Source: Methylococcaceae bacterium NSP1-2
GTDB lineage: Bacteria > Pseudomonadota > Gammaproteobacteria > Methylococcales > Methylomonadaceae
Reading direction: 5' to 3'
Assembly (NCBI GenBank): GCA_002256685.1
Contig: NQJH01000140.1
Location: 1 to 10,516, forward strand
Length of the DNA stretch: 10,516 nucleotides
Every line of letters starts with the position of its first letter. Positions within the stretch are counted from its first letter, which is position 1. This document shows positions 1 through 6,811 of this stretch, piece after piece. Made by a program: the position numbers and the translations under genes. The notes beneath the pieces were generated by a model that ran no database searches, was not told the DNA's origin, and worked only from the letters and a program-made list of their open reading frames with translations.

Positions 1-206
1 AATTAGGCATTCCTGTCGTAGGTATTGTGGATTCTAACAATTCACCTGAAAAAATTGACTATATTATCCCAGGTAATGATGACTCGATTCGCGCCGTTAA
101 ACTGTATTGTGAAAGCGTTGCAGCAGCGGTATTAGACGCAAAAACAGCGAGTCTAGGTTTATCAGCAAAAGCGGATGATTTTGTTGAAGAAGCCGTAGCA
201 GAATAA
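1..206 (+). CDS. rpsB: 30S ribosomal protein S2, C-terminal part (5' truncated by window)
   Basis: The reading frame (codons from base 3) gives 67 residues ending at TAA 204-206. It contains the S2 stretch LGIPVVGIVDSNNSPEKIDY followed by IPGNDDSIRAVKLYC, which closely matches the C-terminal domain of bacterial S2 (LGIPV..IVD.N..P, then IPGNDDAIRAV). S2 is a small-subunit protein that joins late in 30S assembly and helps hold S1. The acidic tail (DDFVEEAVAE) is usual for the family. The start and promoter lie outside the window. The next gene is tsf, the almost universal partner of rpsB. The identification is secure; only the amount missing (about 170-180 residues, from typical S2 length) is inferred. 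Confidence 0.95.
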   Translation, partial: LGIPVVGIVDSNNSPEKIDYIIPGNDDSIRAVKLYCESVAAAVLDAKTASLGLSAKADDFVEEAVAE

Positions 207-211
207 GCCAT

Positions 212-258
212 GTAGGGGGCGCATTGCGTACCCTACTGCTTGCCTTAACCAGCAAGCA
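212..258 (+). repeat. Two adjacent stem-loops in the rpsB-tsf spacer
   Basis: The first hairpin pairs GTAGGG (212-217) with CCCTAC (231-236), with a possible inner CGC/GCG pairing around ATT. The second starts at the next base: TGCTTGC (237-243) pairs with GCAAGCA (252-258) around an 8-base loop. Neither has a following T-run, so they are not classical terminators by themselves. The first has the GTAGG...CCTAC ends seen in the palindrome downstream of tsf and may be a short relative of it (inference). Confidence 0.6.
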
Positions 259-271
259 TTAATAACAGCCT

Positions 272-299
272 AAAACGCCTCCTTCAAGGGGGCGTTTTT
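272..299 (+). terminator. Terminator/attenuator hairpin between rpsB and tsf
   Basis: AAAACGCCTCC (272-282) pairs with GGGGGCGTTTT (288-298) around the loop TTCAA. This is an 11-bp stem with one G-U pair, ending in a T-run (295-299). It has the shape of a rho-independent terminator but lies 22 bases before the tsf start, and no obvious promoter separates it from tsf. It is therefore likely partial, setting the S2 to EF-Ts ratio. A terminator-like site between these two genes is also known in E. coli. Confidence 0.75.
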
Positions 300-320
300 A
301 CAGTAACGACGGAGTAAAAA

Positions 321-1211
321 ATGAGTGTAACAATTAGTGCATCAATGGTGAAAGAACTGCGTGAAAGAACCAGTTCTGGCATGATGGAATGTAAAAAAGC
401 CTTAGTTGAAGCCAATGGTGATATGGAATTAGCCATTGAAAACATGCGTAAAGCAGGTTCAGCCAAAGCCGATAAAAAATCAGGTCGCATCGCGGCTGAA
501 GGTATTATCGGCGTAAAAGTCAGTCCTGACGGTAAAGCGGTTGCTATCGTTGACATCAACTGTGAAACTGATTTCGTGGCTAAAGCCGAAGGTTTTGTGA
601 GTTTTGTTAATAGCGTTACTGAAGGTTTATTAAACGCTGATATCGAAACTGAAGAACAATTATTGGCTATGCCGTTAGAAGATGGCGTAACCGTTGATGA
701 AATGCGTCGTGGTTTGATTTCAACCTTAGGCGAAAACATCACTGTTAGACGTTTTGAAAAATTCAAAACCGAAGGCGGCACTGCCTGTTACTTACACGGT
801 AACAAAATCGGCGTTATCGTTGAATTAGCAGTCGCTGATAGCGAATTTGGTAAAGACGTGGCGATGCACATCGCTGCTAGCAAACCAGTTTGCGTTTCTG
901 AAGATCAAGTTGCTCCAGAAGTCATCGAAAAAGAAAAAGAAATTTTCTCAGCACAAGCCGCAGAAAGTGGCAAACCTGCTGAAATTATTGCCAAAATGGT
1001 TGACGGTCGTATCAGTAAATTTTTAGCGGAGGTGACTTTATTAGGTCAACCTTTCATTAAAGATGACAAAATCACCGTCGGTAAATTAGCGGCATCAAAA
1101 GGCAATCGCGTTATTCGCTTTAGCCGTTTTGAAGTCGGTGAAGGTATCGAGAAAAAAGAAGAAAACTTTGCTGAAGAAGTTGCGGCGTATGCCGATAGCT
1201 TTAAAAAATAA
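321..1211 (+). CDS. tsf: Translation elongation factor Ts (EF-Ts)
   Basis: EF-Ts is the guanine-nucleotide exchange factor that removes GDP from EF-Tu so that EF-Tu can bind GTP and aminoacyl-tRNA again. The 296-residue product is full length (E. coli 283). The N-terminal UBA-like domain (about 1-55) reads VKELRERTSSGMMECKKAL and is followed by the diagnostic TDFVAK motif (83-88), whose Asp-Phe pair reaches the EF-Tu nucleotide-binding site. The rest forms the two core subdomains and a lysine/glutamate-rich C-terminus. The ATG at 321 has GGAG at 311-314 as a Shine-Dalgarno. It follows rpsB as in nearly all bacteria; the spacer hairpins suggest read-through control. In most gammaproteobacteria pyrH would follow directly, but two accessory genes intervene here. 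Confidence 0.98.
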   Translation: MSVTISASMVKELRERTSSGMMECKKALVEANGDMELAIENMRKAGSAKADKKSGRIAAEGIIGVKVSPDGKAVAIVDINCETDFVAKAEGFVSFVNSVTEGLLNADIETEEQLLAMPLEDGVTVDEMRRGLISTLGENITVRRFEKFKTEGGTACYLHGNKIGVIVELAVADSEFGKDVAMHIAASKPVCVSEDQVAPEVIEKEKEIFSAQAAESGKPAEIIAKMVDGRISKFLAEVTLLGQPFIKDDKITVGKLAASKGNRVIRFSRFEVGEGIEKKEENFAEEVAAYADSFKK

Positions 1212-1214
1212 GTT

Positions 1215-1292
1215 GTAGGTTGGATTAGCGATAACCTAACCCAACATTGACCTACGTTGTGTTGGGTTACGGGTATCGCCTAACCCACCTAC
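1215..1292. repeat. 78-base imperfect palindromic element (REP/MITE-like)
   Basis: The left arm 1215-1246 (GTAGGTTGGATTA, GCGATAACC, TAACCCAACA) pairs with the right arm 1260-1292, whose reverse complement reads GTAGGTGGGTTAG, GCGATACCC, GTAACCCAACA. The arms are 32 and 33 bases with few mismatches and two single-base bulges, around a 13-base loop. It starts 3 bases after the tsf stop and fills most of the tsf-Uma2 spacer. It carries no coding sequence. It resembles dispersed intergenic palindromes with GTAGG...CCTAC ends, and could act as a transcript-stabilising or attenuating hairpin. Its mobility is not shown here. Confidence 0.75.
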
Positions 1293-1323
1293 ATGCTACA
1301 TACTCAATGTGTAAGGGGGATTT

Positions 1324-1791
1324 ATGCAATGGCAAGACGTATTAGCTGATAAATCATTACGCGATTTACCTTATAAAATAGAATTAAATGAATATGGTCA
1401 TATCGAAATGTCTCCAGCCTCTTTTACACACAGTTATTTTCAAGGCACATTAGCTGCTTTATTAAGCAAACAATTAGAGGGTAAAGTTTTTACTGAATTA
1501 GCCATCATAACGGACAAAGGCGTTAAAGTACCCGATGTGGCATGGGGTTCAGATGATTATTTTCAACGTCATAAAAATGATATTGCCGCTACCGCCGCTC
1601 CTGAAATCTGCATTGAAATTATTTCTCCTTCAAATAGTAAACGAGAAATGAAAGCCAAGATTAAGTTATATTTAAAAGCAGGTGCTATTGAAGTATGGCT
1701 AATGAATGAGCAAGGTGATGTTCAGTTTTTTGATGCCAATGGACAACGAGAAGCCAGTGGTTTTAATGTAACCATAGACAAATTAGTTTGA
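1324..1791 (+). CDS. Uma2-family putative endonuclease (short form)
   Basis: The 155-residue product has the Uma2 (restriction-endonuclease-like, formerly DUF820) pattern. An N-terminal segment IELNEYGHIEMSPAS leads into a helical region with H36. The strand motif KVPDVAW (68-74, D71) follows, then EICIEIISPSN (94-104, E98), K112, and YLKAGAIEVW (116-125). D71, E98 and K112 fit the acidic/lysine centre of a PD-(D/E)XK nuclease. Many Uma2 proteins are about 180-200 residues, so this is on the short side, but all core motifs are present and it does not look broken. The biological role of the family is not settled. AGGGGGA at 1314-1320 is a strong but tightly spaced Shine-Dalgarno. It sits between a palindromic repeat and a PIN-like gene 9 bases downstream, inside a core gene cluster. 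The block 1381-1440 is 19/60 G+C by hand count, lower than sampled blocks in neighbouring core genes. Confidence 0.88.
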   Translation: MQWQDVLADKSLRDLPYKIELNEYGHIEMSPASFTHSYFQGTLAALLSKQLEGKVFTELAIITDKGVKVPDVAWGSDDYFQRHKNDIAATAAPEICIEIISPSNSKREMKAKIKLYLKAGAIEVWLMNEQGDVQFFDANGQREASGFNVTIDKLV

Positions 1792-1800
1792 TGTCGTCAG

Positions 1801-2460
1801 ATGACAGAACAAATCACCCGTGTCCTGTTAATTGATTTAGAAAATTGCCCAAGTCAAATTCATCAGTTAATGAGTGATTTACAGCAATATTCACAAGTTG
1901 TCGTGTGTTATGCCCAAAGCGGGGCAAAAATCCCCATTGATTGGATTATGCCGTTAACGGTTACCATCAATGATAACAAATTAAAGTTAGTCAAAATGCC
2001 AATCGTTGGTAAAAACTCAGCTGATTTTGGTATTACTTTTTGGGCTGGCGTACTCATGGCGCAATTACCCCCAGAAACCCATTTTGATATTGTTTCCAAC
2101 GATACTGACTTAGATTATGTGGTCAGTTTGTTAATTAGCCAACAACGTAGCGCAGAACGAGTAGGTATTAAAAAAGAAAATCCATCCGCTTTAACAGAAA
2201 TAAAAACAACAGCAACAAAAATACCCAGTTCAGAAACTCAAGATCATTATTTACGCGTATATTGCTTGCATTTATTGAACCATAGTAAGCCAGCGAAAAA
2301 AGAAACCTTGTTGAATAGCGTTAGAGCTAAATTCAAAGCCGATAATATTGATGCCACTCTATTAGTTGAAACGTTGGTCAAACAGGGCGTAATTACTATA
2401 AATGAAAATAAAATTGCTTATAATCAGCAAAAATTAAATCAATTTGCAAACAGTATTTAG
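1801..2460 (+). CDS. PIN/NYN-like domain protein with C-terminal helical (wHTH-like) region
   Basis: The 219-residue product begins with a Rossmann-like PIN/NYN fold: VLLIDLEN (8-15, D12 and N15), then a VVVCYAQSGAKIP segment, GKNSADFGITF (70-80, D75), and DIVSNDTDLDYVV (96-108, D101, D103). These conserved acids match the metal site of PIN-like ribonucleases of the 'DxEN...GKNxxDF...S.DTxxD' type. After a polar linker (about 125-147), residues 148-208 look like a small winged-helix or OST-HTH-like unit that could bind nucleic acid; this part is inferred from pattern only. Cleavage of RNA is likely but unproven. The ATG follows the Uma2 stop by 9 bases with no clear Shine-Dalgarno, so translation may be coupled. 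A later start would lose D12. Block 2221-2280 is 20/60 G+C, AT-rich like Uma2. No antitoxin-like partner is visible beside it. Confidence 0.75.
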   Translation: MTEQITRVLLIDLENCPSQIHQLMSDLQQYSQVVVCYAQSGAKIPIDWIMPLTVTINDNKLKLVKMPIVGKNSADFGITFWAGVLMAQLPPETHFDIVSNDTDLDYVVSLLISQQRSAERVGIKKENPSALTEIKTTATKIPSSETQDHYLRVYCLHLLNHSKPAKKETLLNSVRAKFKADNIDATLLVETLVKQGVITINENKIAYNQQKLNQFANSI

Positions 2461-2504
2461 AAAAATAACGTATCTATTTTCAATAACCTATCTTAATAAA
2501 AACC

Positions 2505-3230
2505 ATGACTAAATTAATTTGCAAAAGAATTTTACTGAAGTTAAGCGGTGAAGCGTTAAGTAGCGAAGGAGGTGGCAGTATCGATGCCGATATTGTTAGC
2601 CGTCTTGCCTCTGAAATTAAAGAATTATGTGATACTGGCATTGAAGTCGGTTTAGTAATTGGTGGCGGTAATATTTTACGCGGTGCGGAAAAAGCCTCGG
2701 AAGGCTTAGACCGTGTTACTAGCGACCAAATGGGTATGTTAGCCACTGTTATTAATGCCTTAGCCATGCAGGACGCATTGGAACATCAAGGACAGCAAGT
2801 GCGGGTGATGTCCGCTCTTAAAATTAATCAAGTATGTGAAGATTACATTCGCCGCCGTGCCATTAGACATTTGGAAAAAGGTCGAGTAGTGATTTTTGCC
2901 GCAGGGACGGGTAATCCATTTTTTACCACTGATTCGGCGGCAAGTCTTCGCGCCATTGAAATTAATGCGGGCTTGATGATTAAAGCAACTAAAGTTAAAG
3001 GCGTTTATTCTGCCGACCCTGAAAAAGTTAAAGATGCGACCTTTTACCCACGATTAACCTATGACGAAGCATTAGATCAACGACTAAACGTCATGGACAC
3101 TACCGCGCTGGTATTGTGCCGTGATAACAATGTACCGATGCGCGTGATGAACGTATTTGAGCAAGGTGCAATAATGAAATTAATGATGGGCGCAGAGATT
3201 GGCTCGCTTATTGAACGAGGAACAGAGTAA
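2505..3230 (+). CDS. pyrH: Uridylate kinase (UMP kinase)
   Basis: PyrH phosphorylates UMP to UDP with ATP, feeding all pyrimidine nucleotides; it is a cytosolic hexamer of the amino-acid-kinase fold, normally activated by GTP and inhibited by UTP. The 241 residues equal the E. coli length. Motifs in order are KRILLKLSGEAL (7-18), the glycine loop GGGNILRG (53-60), D74QMGMLA, GTGNPFFTTDSAA (134-146) for UMP binding, and TKVKGVYSADP (162-172) at the ATP site. The ATG at 2505 starts two residues before the usual conserved N-terminus; no good Shine-Dalgarno precedes it. The TAA stop (3228-3230) shares its last A with the frr ATG, so the two are translationally coupled. Confidence 0.98.
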   Translation: MTKLICKRILLKLSGEALSSEGGGSIDADIVSRLASEIKELCDTGIEVGLVIGGGNILRGAEKASEGLDRVTSDQMGMLATVINALAMQDALEHQGQQVRVMSALKINQVCEDYIRRRAIRHLEKGRVVIFAAGTGNPFFTTDSAASLRAIEINAGLMIKATKVKGVYSADPEKVKDATFYPRLTYDEALDQRLNVMDTTALVLCRDNNVPMRVMNVFEQGAIMKLMMGAEIGSLIERGTE

Positions 3231-3787
3231 TGATTAGTGATATTCAACAAAGTGCAGCAACCCGTATGGGCAAAAGCATTGAAGCTTTAAAACATGAATT
3301 TTCAAAAATAAGAACTGGCAGAGCGCATCCTAGCTTACTGGATCAAGTTGTCGTGTCTTACTATGGGACGGATTCATCCATCTCACAGGTTGCGAATGTT
3401 GCCGTTGAAGATGCCCGAACCCTAACCGTTACGCCTTGGGAAAAAAGCATGGTGCAAGCGATTGAAAAAGCCATTTTAAAATCCGATTTAGGTTTAAATC
3501 CTGCCACTAACGGGATGACCATTCGTATTCCATTACCCGCACTGACTGAAGAACGTAGACGTGGTTTGGTTAAAGTCGTTAAACACGAAGCTGAAAATGG
3601 ACGGGTTGCCATTCGTAATATTCGTCGTGATTCCAATTCTGAAATCAAAGACTTGTTAAAAGACAAGAAAATTTCTGAAGATGATGCCCACGATGCGGAA
3701 GAAAAAATCCAAAAATTGACCGATCAATATATTAAAGACGTGGAAAAATTATTGGAAGCAAAAGAGGCGGATTTGTTATCAATGTAA
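3230..3787 (+). CDS. frr: Ribosome recycling factor (RRF)
   Basis: RRF works with EF-G to split the post-termination ribosome, freeing the 50S subunit. The product is 185 residues, the standard length. The three-helix-bundle domain I shows KIRTGRAHPSLLD (26-38), PWEKSMVQAIEKAI, LGLNPATNGMTIRIPLPALT and EERRRGLVKVVKHEAENGRV, followed by the VAIRNIRRDSN segment and a charged C-terminal helix. Start ATG 3230 overlaps the pyrH stop by 1 base; the conserved pyrH-frr order and overlap indicate one transcript. uppS follows after 39 bases. Confidence 0.98.
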   Translation: MISDIQQSAATRMGKSIEALKHEFSKIRTGRAHPSLLDQVVVSYYGTDSSISQVANVAVEDARTLTVTPWEKSMVQAIEKAILKSDLGLNPATNGMTIRIPLPALTEERRRGLVKVVKHEAENGRVAIRNIRRDSNSEIKDLLKDKKISEDDAHDAEEKIQKLTDQYIKDVEKLLEAKEADLLSM

Positions 3788-3826
3788 TTGCCCAACACTA
3801 TTCTGCCACTTGTGTGAGACACGCCC

Positions 3827-4600
3827 ATGCCTACTGATGATCCTAGCCAACCGCCGCCAGCCAATCCCAGTCCCCGTCATATTGCTATCATTATGGATGG
3901 TAATGGACGCTGGGCGCAAAAACGTTTTATGCCGCGTGCGGTGGGTCATCAAGCAGGTGTTAAAACTGTTCGTAGAATAGTTGAATACTGTGCCACTAAC
4001 AAAATCGAAGTGCTAACACTGTTCGCTTTTAGTAGTGAAAACTGGCGACGACCTGAAACTGAAGTGTCTCTCTTAATGTCACTGTTTATGGCGACCTTAC
4101 AGCGGGAAATCAACAAGCTAGATCGTAACAATATACGCTTACGTTTCATCGGTGACAGAAGTGCGTTTCCTGACAAACTCCAACAAAAGATGGCAGAAGG
4201 CGAAGCGCAAACCGAAAATAACACCGCCCTCACCTTGGTGATTGCTGCCAATTACGGTGGACATTGGGATATGTGTCAGGCGTTTCAAAAAATTGCTGCC
4301 AAAATCGCGGCGGCTGAGTTGACCCAGCAAGACATCACCGAAGCCTTGATTAATCAGCATTTATCCACCGCTGACCTACCTGAGCCGGATCTTTTTATTC
4401 GCACAGGCGGTGAACAGCGCGTGAGTAATTTCATGTTATGGCAGTTAGCTTACGCAGAAATGTATTTTACACCCACGCTCTGGCCGGATTTTGACCAGAA
4501 TTCCCTAGAAGAGGCTATTAAGAGCTTTAAAGGTCGCCAACGCCGCTTTGGTCATACGGGCGAGCAAGTGCTTAGTCAATCCGTCACTCTACAACCTTAA
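3827..4600 (+). CDS. uppS: Undecaprenyl diphosphate synthase (cis-prenyltransferase)
   Basis: UppS adds eight isopentenyl units in cis to farnesyl diphosphate to give C55 undecaprenyl diphosphate, precursor of the lipid carrier for peptidoglycan and O-antigen. Seen in the 257-residue sequence: HIAIIMDGNGRWA (18-30) with the catalytic Asp24, the GHQAG helix (40-44), LTLFAFSSENWRRP (63-76), IAANYGGHWD (139-148) and RTGGEQRVSNFMLWQ (192-206), which binds the IPP diphosphate. WPDF and a final RRFG complete the family pattern. The first 16 residues are a proline-rich, non-conserved extension (PSQPPPANPSP). It lies between frr and cdsA, its usual place. The Shine-Dalgarno is weak. Confidence 0.97.
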   Translation: MPTDDPSQPPPANPSPRHIAIIMDGNGRWAQKRFMPRAVGHQAGVKTVRRIVEYCATNKIEVLTLFAFSSENWRRPETEVSLLMSLFMATLQREINKLDRNNIRLRFIGDRSAFPDKLQQKMAEGEAQTENNTALTLVIAANYGGHWDMCQAFQKIAAKIAAAELTQQDITEALINQHLSTADLPEPDLFIRTGGEQRVSNFMLWQLAYAEMYFTPTLWPDFDQNSLEEAIKSFKGRQRRFGHTGEQVLSQSVTLQP

Positions 4601-4617
4601 CCTTAGAATTTATTAAC

Positions 4618-5520
4618 ATGTTAAAACAACGAATTATCACCGCCGCTATTTTGGCAACAGTGATTGTGTCGGCGGTTCTTATGCTGCCCTCGGATTATTT
4701 TTCCTTGCTCATTGCCATTATTGTGTTAATCGGTGCGTGGGAATGGCTCAATTTAATTGACATCAACAGTCCCGCTAAACGTGCTGTATTTATCGGCACG
4801 CTGATTTTTGCCATGTTATTTATCCATTTGTGGACTTATCTTTTGGAAGCTCTTGTCCCTGTAATGGATAATTTAGCGACTAAATACAAGTTTGAAATGG
4901 AAGATATTCGTAAGCAATCGGGTATTTTAGAATGGTTAGTGATACCCGCCGTGCTGTTTTGGCTGTTAGTCATGCTGTTAATTCGTAAAGCACCGCTAGA
5001 AATGCTGACTTTACAATTACGCTTACGTTATAAATCGTTGATTGGTTGGGGTATCCTGTTGGCAAGCTGGATGTTTTTATCCAGATTACGCTCATTTTAT
5101 GGCAGTGAACTGACACTTTATTTTTTGCTACTGATATGGATTGCTGATATTGCCGCTTATTTTTCGGGCAAAAAATGGGGTAAAACCAAATTAGCACCTG
5201 ATATTAGCCCAGGTAAAACCGTTGAAGGTGTCTATGGTGCGTTAGCTTCATCTGCCGTGTGCGCTATCATCTTGTGTATTGCGTTAAGCATTATTTATGG
5301 TAAACCAATAACCTTTATGGTGGCGGGTGATTTGATTTTGGTTTATGGTGATTTATTTTTCAGTTTAGTCAAACGTCAACGCGGTGTGAAAGACAGTGGC
5401 AATTTATTACCCGGTCATGGCGGCGTTTTGGATAGAATTGATAGCTTGATTGCCGCAGCACCTATATTTTATGCAGGCATCTATTTAATTTACATGGTTT
5501 TATTAGCCCCAGCGCAATAG
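4618..5520 (+). CDS. cdsA: Phosphatidate cytidylyltransferase (CDP-diglyceride synthase)
   Basis: CdsA is an inner-membrane enzyme that joins CTP and phosphatidic acid to give CDP-diacylglycerol, the branch point for all phospholipids. The 300 residues (E. coli 285) are strongly hydrophobic with about eight membrane segments, the first near residues 6-23. The cytidylyltransferase signature is complete: SLVKRQRGVKDSG (249-261), then LPGHGGVLDRIDS (264-276), including K252, R253, K258, D259, D272 and D275. The DISPGKTVEG motif (195-204) is also present. A polar stretch at about 80-105 (PVMDNLATKYKFEMEDIRKQ) separates membrane segments and may explain the extra length. A near-duplicate GDL appears at 237-239 and 244-246 (see findings). 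The stop is 10 bases before dxr and the dxr Shine-Dalgarno overlaps it. Confidence 0.97.
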   Translation: MLKQRIITAAILATVIVSAVLMLPSDYFSLLIAIIVLIGAWEWLNLIDINSPAKRAVFIGTLIFAMLFIHLWTYLLEALVPVMDNLATKYKFEMEDIRKQSGILEWLVIPAVLFWLLVMLLIRKAPLEMLTLQLRLRYKSLIGWGILLASWMFLSRLRSFYGSELTLYFLLLIWIADIAAYFSGKKWGKTKLAPDISPGKTVEGVYGALASSAVCAIILCIALSIIYGKPITFMVAGDLILVYGDLFFSLVKRQRGVKDSGNLLPGHGGVLDRIDSLIAAAPIFYAGIYLIYMVLLAPAQ

Positions 5521-5530
5521 AGGACTGATT

Positions 5531-6712
5531 ATGAAAAAAGGTATTTGCATACTCGGCGCGACCGGTTCAATTGGAGTTAGCACCTTAGATGTGGTGGCTA
5601 GACATTCGCATCTTTACAAGGTGATTGCCTTAACAGCTAACAACAATATTACGCTGTTATACGAACAATGTTTAGCGCATCATCCTGAAGTGGTGGTACT
5701 GGTCAATGAAGCCAAAGCGGCAGAATTTAAAGAGCTACTGAAAAATTCACCCGTATCTGATATTCAGGTTTTATCAGGTGCGGCTGCCTTAGAACAAGTC
5801 GCTACGCTGGATAATGTTGATTCTGTGATGGCAGCAATCGTTGGCGCGGCAGGGTTATTGCCCAGCTTAGCGGCCGCAAAAGCAGGCAAAACTATTTTGC
5901 TTGCCAATAAAGAAGCACTGGTTATGTCGGGTGCGATTTTTATGGATGCCGTTGAAAAATCGGGCGCACAACTGTTGCCAATTGATAGCGAACATAATGC
6001 CATTTTTCAATGTATGCCCGCCGCTTATACCTCAGGCGCGAAGGCTAAAGGCGTTAGACGCATTTTATTAACCGCCTCAGGTGGTCCATTTCGTTCTATG
6101 CCGATTGAAAACATGGTTGATGTCACACCCGCTCAAGCAGTCGCGCATCCTAATTGGGACATGGGCAGAAAAATCTCGGTCGATTCTGCCACCATGATGA
6201 ACAAAGGCTTAGAAATGATTGAAGCCTGTTTATTATTCGACATGAAACCCGAACAAATCCAAATTGTCATTCATCCACAAAGCGTCATTCATTCGATGGT
6301 TGATTATGTCGATGGCACGGTACTCGCGCAAATGGGCAATCCTGATATGCGCATTCCGATTGCTTATTCGTTAGCATGGCCAGACCGTTTTGATTCAGGT
6401 GTTGCCCCGTTAAATATTTTTGACGTAGCGCGTATGGATTTTGAAGAACCCAATTTGCAACGCTTTCCGTGTTTGCGTTTGGCTTACGAAGCAATTAATG
6501 CAGGTGGCATTATGCCAACGGTATTAAATGCGGCGAATGAAATCGCGGTTGAAGCGTTTTTAAATGAACAACTACGCTTTACCGATATTGCTGTCATTAT
6601 TGAACGCACGATGGCAAAATTTGAAGCCAAAGTCGCGAATACACTCAGTCTCATCTTAGAGGCAGATGCACAGGCGCGAGTTGTTGCTAACCAACAGATT
6701 TCTGAGCTGTAA
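5531..6712 (+). CDS. dxr: 1-deoxy-D-xylulose 5-phosphate reductoisomerase
   Basis: Dxr converts DXP to 2-C-methyl-D-erythritol 4-phosphate with NADPH, the committed step of the MEP isoprenoid pathway and the target of fosmidomycin. The 393-residue product has the NADPH-binding GATGSIG (9-15), LLANKEALV (123-131), PIDSEHNAIFQ (150-160) with metal ligands D152 and E154, TASGGPF (181-187), and SVDSATMMNKGLEMIEA (216-232) with E228, the third metal ligand. IHPQSVIHSMV, the active-site motif near H248 and H254, and MGNPDMRIPIAYSLAWPDR follow. The ATG at 5531 has AGAGGA (5519-5524) as Shine-Dalgarno, overlapping the cdsA stop. This places isoprenoid supply beside uppS, which uses those precursors. 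A palindrome follows the stop. Confidence 0.98.
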   Translation: MKKGICILGATGSIGVSTLDVVARHSHLYKVIALTANNNITLLYEQCLAHHPEVVVLVNEAKAAEFKELLKNSPVSDIQVLSGAAALEQVATLDNVDSVMAAIVGAAGLLPSLAAAKAGKTILLANKEALVMSGAIFMDAVEKSGAQLLPIDSEHNAIFQCMPAAYTSGAKAKGVRRILLTASGGPFRSMPIENMVDVTPAQAVAHPNWDMGRKISVDSATMMNKGLEMIEACLLFDMKPEQIQIVIHPQSVIHSMVDYVDGTVLAQMGNPDMRIPIAYSLAWPDRFDSGVAPLNIFDVARMDFEEPNLQRFPCLRLAYEAINAGGIMPTVLNAANEIAVEAFLNEQLRFTDIAVIIERTMAKFEAKVANTLSLILEADAQARVVANQQISEL

Positions 6713-6716
6713 GCTA

Positions 6717-6751
6717 AGACCTGTTAGGTTTAAACCTGACAGGTCTGTTTT
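6717..6751. repeat. 30-base near-perfect palindrome with T-run between dxr and rseP
   Basis: Bases 6717-6746 (AGACCTGTTAGGTTT then AAACCTGACAGGTCT) form an inverted repeat centred at 6731/6732; only T6725 with G6738 is not Watson-Crick, and it can wobble. It is followed by GTTTT. As RNA it gives a 12-13 bp stem with a small loop, so it may work as a rho-independent terminator or attenuator after dxr. The dispersed-repeat look of CCTGACAGG palindromes suggests it may also be a repeat copy (inference). Confidence 0.65.
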
Positions 6752-6811
6752 AATACCAACTAGGTTGCGCGACAAGTCACGCCCACATTTTTCTTAGAAA
6801 CAAGTCTATTC

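Noticed and set aside
284..781. Antisense open frame opposite tsf
   Set aside because: Fully covered by the conserved tsf coding sequence; no family resemblance or start signals.
1324..2460. Uma2 and PIN-like genes as a classical toxin-antitoxin pair
   Set aside because: Both products look like putative nucleases; neither has a recognisable antitoxin fold or small DNA-binding antidote domain, so a standard TA call is unsupported.
2430..2504. Promoter directly upstream of pyrH
   Set aside because: Several AT-rich hexamers exist but no -35/-10 pair with acceptable spacing; AT-richness alone is not evidence.
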